Source: Shewanella olleyana (lineage in GTDB: Bacteria > Pseudomonadota > Gammaproteobacteria > Enterobacterales > Shewanellaceae). Taken from it: a stretch of DNA of 58,012 bases. The stretch is from NCBI RefSeq assembly GCF_023283825.1, contig NZ_JAKILD010000027.1:1-58012 (forward strand), written 5' to 3'. Shown here one piece after another: positions 54,131-58,012 of the stretch. The translations under genes and the position numbers were made by a program. The first letter of the stretch is position 1, and the number at the start of each line of letters is the position of its first letter. Under the pieces are notes generated by a model, which was given only the letters and a program-made list of their open reading frames with translations, was not told where the DNA came from and ran no database searches.

Positions 54131-56728
54131 TTATACTGCAGCTTGGAAAATCACGCTGTCAGCTTTCTTCGTGTAAGACTCAATCTCATCAAAGTTCAAG
54201 TAACGGTAAGTGTCAGCTGCTGTTGCATCTAACTCTTTCGCATATTCTTGGTACTCAGCTGGAGACGGCAGTCGACCTAACAGTGCAGCAACAGCCGCTA
54301 ACTCAGCAGAAGCTAAGTATACGTTAGCACCAGTACCTAAACGGTTCGGGAAGTTACGTGTTGATGTTGAAACAACTGTTGAGTTTTCAGCCACACGTGC
54401 TTGGTTACCCATACACAGTGAACAACCTGGGATCTCAATACGCGCACCCACACGACCGAAAATGGCATAGTAGCCTTCTTCAGTTAGCTGATCTCTATCC
54501 ATCTTAGTTGGTGGTGCAATCCACAAACGTGTAGGTAAAGTCTTGGCGAATTTATCTAGCATCTTACCGGTTGCACGGAAGTGGCCGATGTTAGTCATAC
54601 AAGAACCAACGAAGACTTCGTCAATTTTAGTATCAACCACTGATGATAGTAATACCGCATCATCTGGATCGTTCGGTGCACAAAGAATTGGCTCTTTAAT
54701 GTCAGCTAAATCGATTTCGATAACTTCAGCATATTCTGCATCGCTATCAGCATCCATAAGATCTGGGTTAGCAATCCACTCTTCCATGCCTTTAATACGA
54801 CGTTCAATGGTACGACGATCGCCATAGCCTTCAGAGATCATCCACTTCAACATCACGATGTTTGATGTTAAATATTCGATGATAGGCTCTTTATCAAGCT
54901 TAATAGTACAACCTGCAGCACTACGCTCAGCTGAAGCATCAGATAATTCGAATGCTTGCTCAACTTTAAGTTGCTCAAGACCTTCAATTTCTAATACACG
55001 GCCTGAGAATGCATTGATTTTGCCTTTCTTCTCAACCGTTAACAGACCCATTTCAATTGCTTTTAATGGAATTGAATGAACAAGGTCACGTAACGTGATA
55101 CCTGGTTGCATTTCACCTTTAAAGCGAACCAAAATTGACTCTGGCATATCAAGAGGCATAACACCTGTTGCTGCAGCGAATGCCACTAAACCAGAACCTG
55201 CAGGGAATGAAATACCAATTGGGAAACGCGTATGTGAATCACCACCAGTACCAACAGTATCAGGTAGTAGCATACGGTTTAACCAAGAGTGAATTACCCC
55301 GTCACCTGGACGAAGTGCAACACCACCACGATTCATGATGAAATCTGGCAATGTTTGATGCGTGTTCACATCAATCGGTTTTGGATATGCAGCAGTGTGA
55401 CAGAAAGACTGCATAGTCAAGTCAGCGCTGAAGCCTAAACATGCTAAATCTTTAAGTTCATCACGGGTCATAGGACCGGTAGTATCTTGCGAGCCAACAG
55501 AGGTCATCTTAGGCTCACAATACTGGCCAGGACGAACACCTGTTACGCCACATGCTTTACCGACCATTTTTTGTGCAAGCGTATAACCTTTGTTAGATGC
55601 AGCAACGTCTTGTGGACGCACAAATACATCTGAAACCGCGAGGCCCAATGTTTCACGCGCACGGTCTGTAAGACCACGGCCAATGATTAATGGAATACGG
55701 CCACCAGCACGAACTTCATCAAGCAGTACTTCTGTTTTAAGTTCGAAAGTAGAGATGACTTCATCAGTGCCACCACGCTTAACAACGCCTTCGTATGGGT
55801 AAATGTCGATAACATCGCCCATTTCCATGTTGCTAACGTCTAGCTCGATTGGCAATGCGCCAGCATCTTCCATGGTGTTGAAGAAGATAGGCGCAATTTT
55901 GCCACCTAAACAGAAACCACCAGCACGCTTGTTTGGTACATAAGGGATATCATCACCCATGAACCATAACACTGAGTTAGTCGCTGATTTACGTGAAGAA
56001 CCTGTACCAACAACGTCACCCACGTAAACTAATGGATTGCCTTTAGCTTTTAGTGCTTCGATTTCGTTAATTGGGCCAACAGTGCCAGCCACATCAGGCA
56101 CGATGCCTTCACGTGCGTTTTTCAGCATAGCTAACGCGTGTAATGGGATATCTGGACGAGACCAAGCATCAGGAGCAGGAGACAAATCATCTGTGTTTGT
56201 TTCGCCTGATACTTTAAATACGGTTAATGTGACTTTTTCGTCAAGCTTAGGACGGTTTAAGAACCACTCAGCCTCAGCCCAAGAGTTAACGATTTGCTTA
56301 GCAAAGTCGTTGCCTGCTTGCATTTTTTCGACCACATCGTGGTATGCGTCAAACATTAATAAGGTATTTGATAATGCCTTCACTGCGATTGGCGCAAGTG
56401 CATCATTATCCAATTGAGCGATAAGCGGCTCAATGTTGTAACCACCTTGCATAGTACCAAGTAGTTCAGTAGCACGCTCAGTTGAAAGGATTGGTGACGA
56501 TACAGCGCCTTTGGCTACTGCATCTAAGAATGCCGCTTTTACGTACGCAGCTTCATCAACACCTGGGGGAATACGATTCTCTAATAAGTCAAGAATTACG
56601 GCCTCTTCACCAGCAGGCGGAGTCTCAACTAACTTCACTAATTCAGCCACTTGTTGTGCATCTAATGGCTTAGGGACAACACCCTCTGCAGCACGTTCTG
56701 CGACGTGTTTACGATATGCTTCTAGCAC
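54131..56728 (-). CDS. acnB: Aconitate hydratase B
   Basis: This 865-residue bifunctional aconitase/2-methylisocitrate dehydratase matches the E. coli AcnB length. The N-terminal HEAT-like domain is followed by the swivel domain (GDVVGTGSSRKSATNSVLW) and the catalytic domains. The 4Fe-4S cluster cysteines are in VGSCMTNIGHF and CSLCMGNQ. It interconverts citrate and isocitrate in the TCA cycle, and in its apo form can bind mRNA. The start codon is GTG with AGAGGA upstream. It is a single gene. Confidence 0.97.
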   Translation of the reverse strand: MLEAYRKHVAERAAEGVVPKPLDAQQVAELVKLVETPPAGEEAVILDLLENRIPPGVDEAAYVKAAFLDAVAKGAVSSPILSTERATELLGTMQGGYNIEPLIAQLDNDALAPIAVKALSNTLLMFDAYHDVVEKMQAGNDFAKQIVNSWAEAEWFLNRPKLDEKVTLTVFKVSGETNTDDLSPAPDAWSRPDIPLHALAMLKNAREGIVPDVAGTVGPINEIEALKAKGNPLVYVGDVVGTGSSRKSATNSVLWFMGDDIPYVPNKRAGGFCLGGKIAPIFFNTMEDAGALPIELDVSNMEMGDVIDIYPYEGVVKRGGTDEVISTFELKTEVLLDEVRAGGRIPLIIGRGLTDRARETLGLAVSDVFVRPQDVAASNKGYTLAQKMVGKACGVTGVRPGQYCEPKMTSVGSQDTTGPMTRDELKDLACLGFSADLTMQSFCHTAAYPKPIDVNTHQTLPDFIMNRGGVALRPGDGVIHSWLNRMLLPDTVGTGGDSHTRFPIGISFPAGSGLVAFAAATGVMPLDMPESILVRFKGEMQPGITLRDLVHSIPLKAIEMGLLTVEKKGKINAFSGRVLEIEGLEQLKVEQAFELSDASAERSAAGCTIKLDKEPIIEYLTSNIVMLKWMISEGYGDRRTIERRIKGMEEWIANPDLMDADSDAEYAEVIEIDLADIKEPILCAPNDPDDAVLLSSVVDTKIDEVFVGSCMTNIGHFRATGKMLDKFAKTLPTRLWIAPPTKMDRDQLTEEGYYAIFGRVGARIEIPGCSLCMGNQARVAENSTVVSTSTRNFPNRLGTGANVYLASAELAAVAALLGRLPSPAEYQEYAKELDATAADTYRYLNFDEIESYTKKADSVIFQAAV

Positions 56729-57183
56729 GGCAACATTCCTCTTTGTTTTTGCGCCTAACAGCGAAACTGAACGTCATTTCATATTAATTTATAAAAAATG
56801 ACCATTCCACAGGTTCGGGCTTGAAATCCGACCCGTAGTATACTACAGGTTTGCAAAAGTATGAATTAGATCACACTCCATTGGAGACGAAATCGGTACT
56901 AAATTTGCGCTCGAAGTGCAATTTAACTGCTGCTTTAAATAAATAAAATTAGACAATAGTTTTAAACTGCATTTTAGTTAAATAAATTCAGCATCTTACG
57001 TTATATCATTTATTTGAATTAAGTATAAAAATTTATTAACAAAATTTGATAAATTTTTGCTTTTTTTTTGCTGATTCTGCATAGTCTTTGAACAAGTATC
57101 ACTTCATGTCATCACAAAGCGTACTTATTCAGGTTTTCCGACTAGTTATTCACTACTAACAATTCACTTAGAAAGAGGTCACC
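56729..57183. promoter_or_regulatory. acnB/hxpB divergent intergenic region
   Basis: This 455-base AT-rich region holds the promoters of both divergent genes. Toward acnB, TATACT lies inside the palindrome GTAGTATACTAC (56835-56846), with a possible -35 TTCATA 17 bases upstream. A CRP-like site TGTGATCTAATTCATA (minus strand, 56860-56875) overlaps that -35 region, one mismatch from TGTGA-N6-TCACA. Its centre is not at the ideal class II spacing. Toward the plus-strand gene only AAAGAGG before the ATG is clear. Confidence 0.4.
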
Positions 57184-57843
57184 ATGAGTTCTACAGCATT
57201 AGAAGCGGTCATTTTTGATATGGATGGCATTATCATCGACACTGAACCCGCTTGGCAGCGAGCAGAAGTGGAAGTACTCAATCAATTAGGTGTTCCGATA
57301 ACAATTGAGGATGCAGAGATCACAACTGGCTTAAGAATTGATGTGTTAGTGAGCTATTGGTATCAGCGTCATCCTTGGCAAAATTATGATAACCAACAAG
57401 TCGCTCAACAGATTATTGATAAAGTGGTGACCTTTATTGAAACTGAAGGCCAACCGATGCGTGGGGTGATTGATGCACTGAACCTTTGCCAGCAACGGCA
57501 GCTTAAAATAGGTTTAGCAACCTCGTCATCATCGGATTTAATTGCCGCAGTAATGGGTAAACTCGGTATTAAAGACTACTTTATGGCGATAGAGTCTGCT
57601 GAAGATCTTAAATACGGAAAACCACACCCTGAAGTGTACCTTAATTGTGCCAATGCCCTTGGAGTTCAACCATCACTCTGCTTGGCTATTGAAGACAGTT
57701 TTAACGGATTAATTGCCGCAAGAGCAGCCTCTATGCAAACTGTGGCGATACCTGCTGAAAACCTAGCGCACCAAGAGCGGTGGCAGCATATTGCCCACCA
57801 ACAAATAGCACATTTAGGGTTGTTAGATAGCGTCCTAAATTAA
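57184..57843 (+). CDS. hxpB: HAD sugar-phosphatase, HxpB/YniC type
   Basis: This 219-residue HAD hydrolase has the nucleophile motif FDMDG (Asp12 and Asp14), motif II in LATSSSSD, Lys in KYGKPHPE and the acidic motif IEDSFNG. Cap sequences GLRIDVLVSYWYQRHPW closely resemble E. coli YniC, a 2-deoxyglucose-6-phosphatase that removes phosphate from several hexose phosphates. The start ATG follows AAAGAGG. Two hairpins follow the stop. Confidence 0.9.
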   Translation: MSSTALEAVIFDMDGIIIDTEPAWQRAEVEVLNQLGVPITIEDAEITTGLRIDVLVSYWYQRHPWQNYDNQQVAQQIIDKVVTFIETEGQPMRGVIDALNLCQQRQLKIGLATSSSSDLIAAVMGKLGIKDYFMAIESAEDLKYGKPHPEVYLNCANALGVQPSLCLAIEDSFNGLIAARAASMQTVAIPAENLAHQERWQHIAHQQIAHLGLLDSVLN

Positions 57844-57883
57844 GCGAAAGCTGAGGTTATAGCTAAGAGATAGAGTAAAAAAA

Positions 57884-57903
57884 GGTTGTCATTAATGACA
57901 ACC
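57884..57903 (+). terminator. First hairpin after hxpB
   Basis: GGTTGTCATT and AATGACAACC form a perfect 20-base palindrome preceded by seven A. It is a possible weak terminator; there is no T run. Confidence 0.55.
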
Positions 57904-57916
57904 TCAGACTGCTGAC

Positions 57917-57944
57917 AAAGCCCTAGACATTCGTCTAGGGCTTT
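57917..57944. terminator. Second hairpin after hxpB
   Basis: AAAGCCCTAGAC and GTCTAGGGCTTT pair around ATTC. It is a strong stem suitable for both strands. Nothing coding is recognisable in 57945-58012. Confidence 0.85.
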
Positions 57945-58012
57945 GATCTAATAGAAGTACAGATAATAACCAAGTTTATCATCATGCTTCGAGAGCCTAG
58001 TCCACAACAATA

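Noticed and set aside
54210..56801. Several plus-strand ORFs of 63-126 codons opposite acnB
   Set aside because: They are antisense shadows of a highly conserved enzyme gene; their Ser/Ala/Pro-rich translations are typical of antisense frames.
1..58012. tRNA, rRNA, phage, toxin-antitoxin or defence genes
   Set aside because: None was recognised on either strand; the coding content is accounted for by core metabolism, envelope and pilus genes.

Overview
The window reads as chromosomal DNA of a marine gammaproteobacterium, most likely Shewanella or a close Alteromonadales relative. The grounds are the full MSHA-type IV pilus locus with an adjacent csrD/mshH gene, the mreBCD-maf-rng-yhdP-nitrilase-tldD order, the priA/argS/ftsN/hslVU block and a moderately AT-rich base composition. 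The genus is inferred from recalled protein families and synteny, not from a search. No rRNA, tRNA, CRISPR array, prophage or transposase gene was seen.

Layout. 1-860: a small exported TPR-like protein. 867-5811 (minus): an efflux operon of TolC-type channel, HlyD-type adaptor and two ABC-2 permeases, with no ATPase gene beside it. 5965-17456 (minus): the envelope/shape cluster mreB, mreC, mreD, maf, rng, yhdP, nitrilase, tldD. 17723-17988: first copy of a 266-bp MITE-like element. 18006-37560 (minus): an 18-gene MSHA pilus locus with two tandem MshA-like major pilins and a probable 32-codon ORF between mshG and mshF. 37969-39855: csrD. 40057-42903 (minus): malic enzyme, ribosomal protein L31 and an exported protein with a FimV/LysM-like tail. 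42981-52278 (plus): priA, argS, ftsN-like, hslV, hslU (behind a textbook sigma-32 promoter), a DUF971 protein and gamma-glutamyltransferase. 52361-54021: a small accessory patch made of the second 266-bp element, an orphan membrane protein and two adjacent ~160-bp repeats. 54131-56728 (minus): acnB. 57184-57843 (plus): a sugar-phosphatase of the HxpB/YniC type.

How the genes work together. In the pilus locus, MshE (with two c-di-GMP-binding MshEN motifs) powers assembly. MshG is the platform, MshI/I2/J/K/N/M form the alignment and periplasmic complex, and MshL is the outer-membrane secretin. MshA/B/C/D/O/P are pilins or pilin-like proteins, and MshQ is a very large lectin-like surface/tip candidate. 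The mre cluster couples cell shape to RNA processing and lipid transport. Most intergenic terminators are simple GC-rich hairpins with U tails.

Most interesting observations: the 266-bp repeat pair (264/266 identical, shared terminal inverted repeats at TA, two internal long inverted repeats); the duplicated and diverged major pilin, each copy with its own terminator; the ATPase-less efflux operon with a 16-bp palindrome near its promoter; a degenerate 18-bp tandem repeat that keeps a hydrophobic reading frame open; and dyad-symmetric DNA upstream of the msh operon. I did not find a wholly new system that I can defend.
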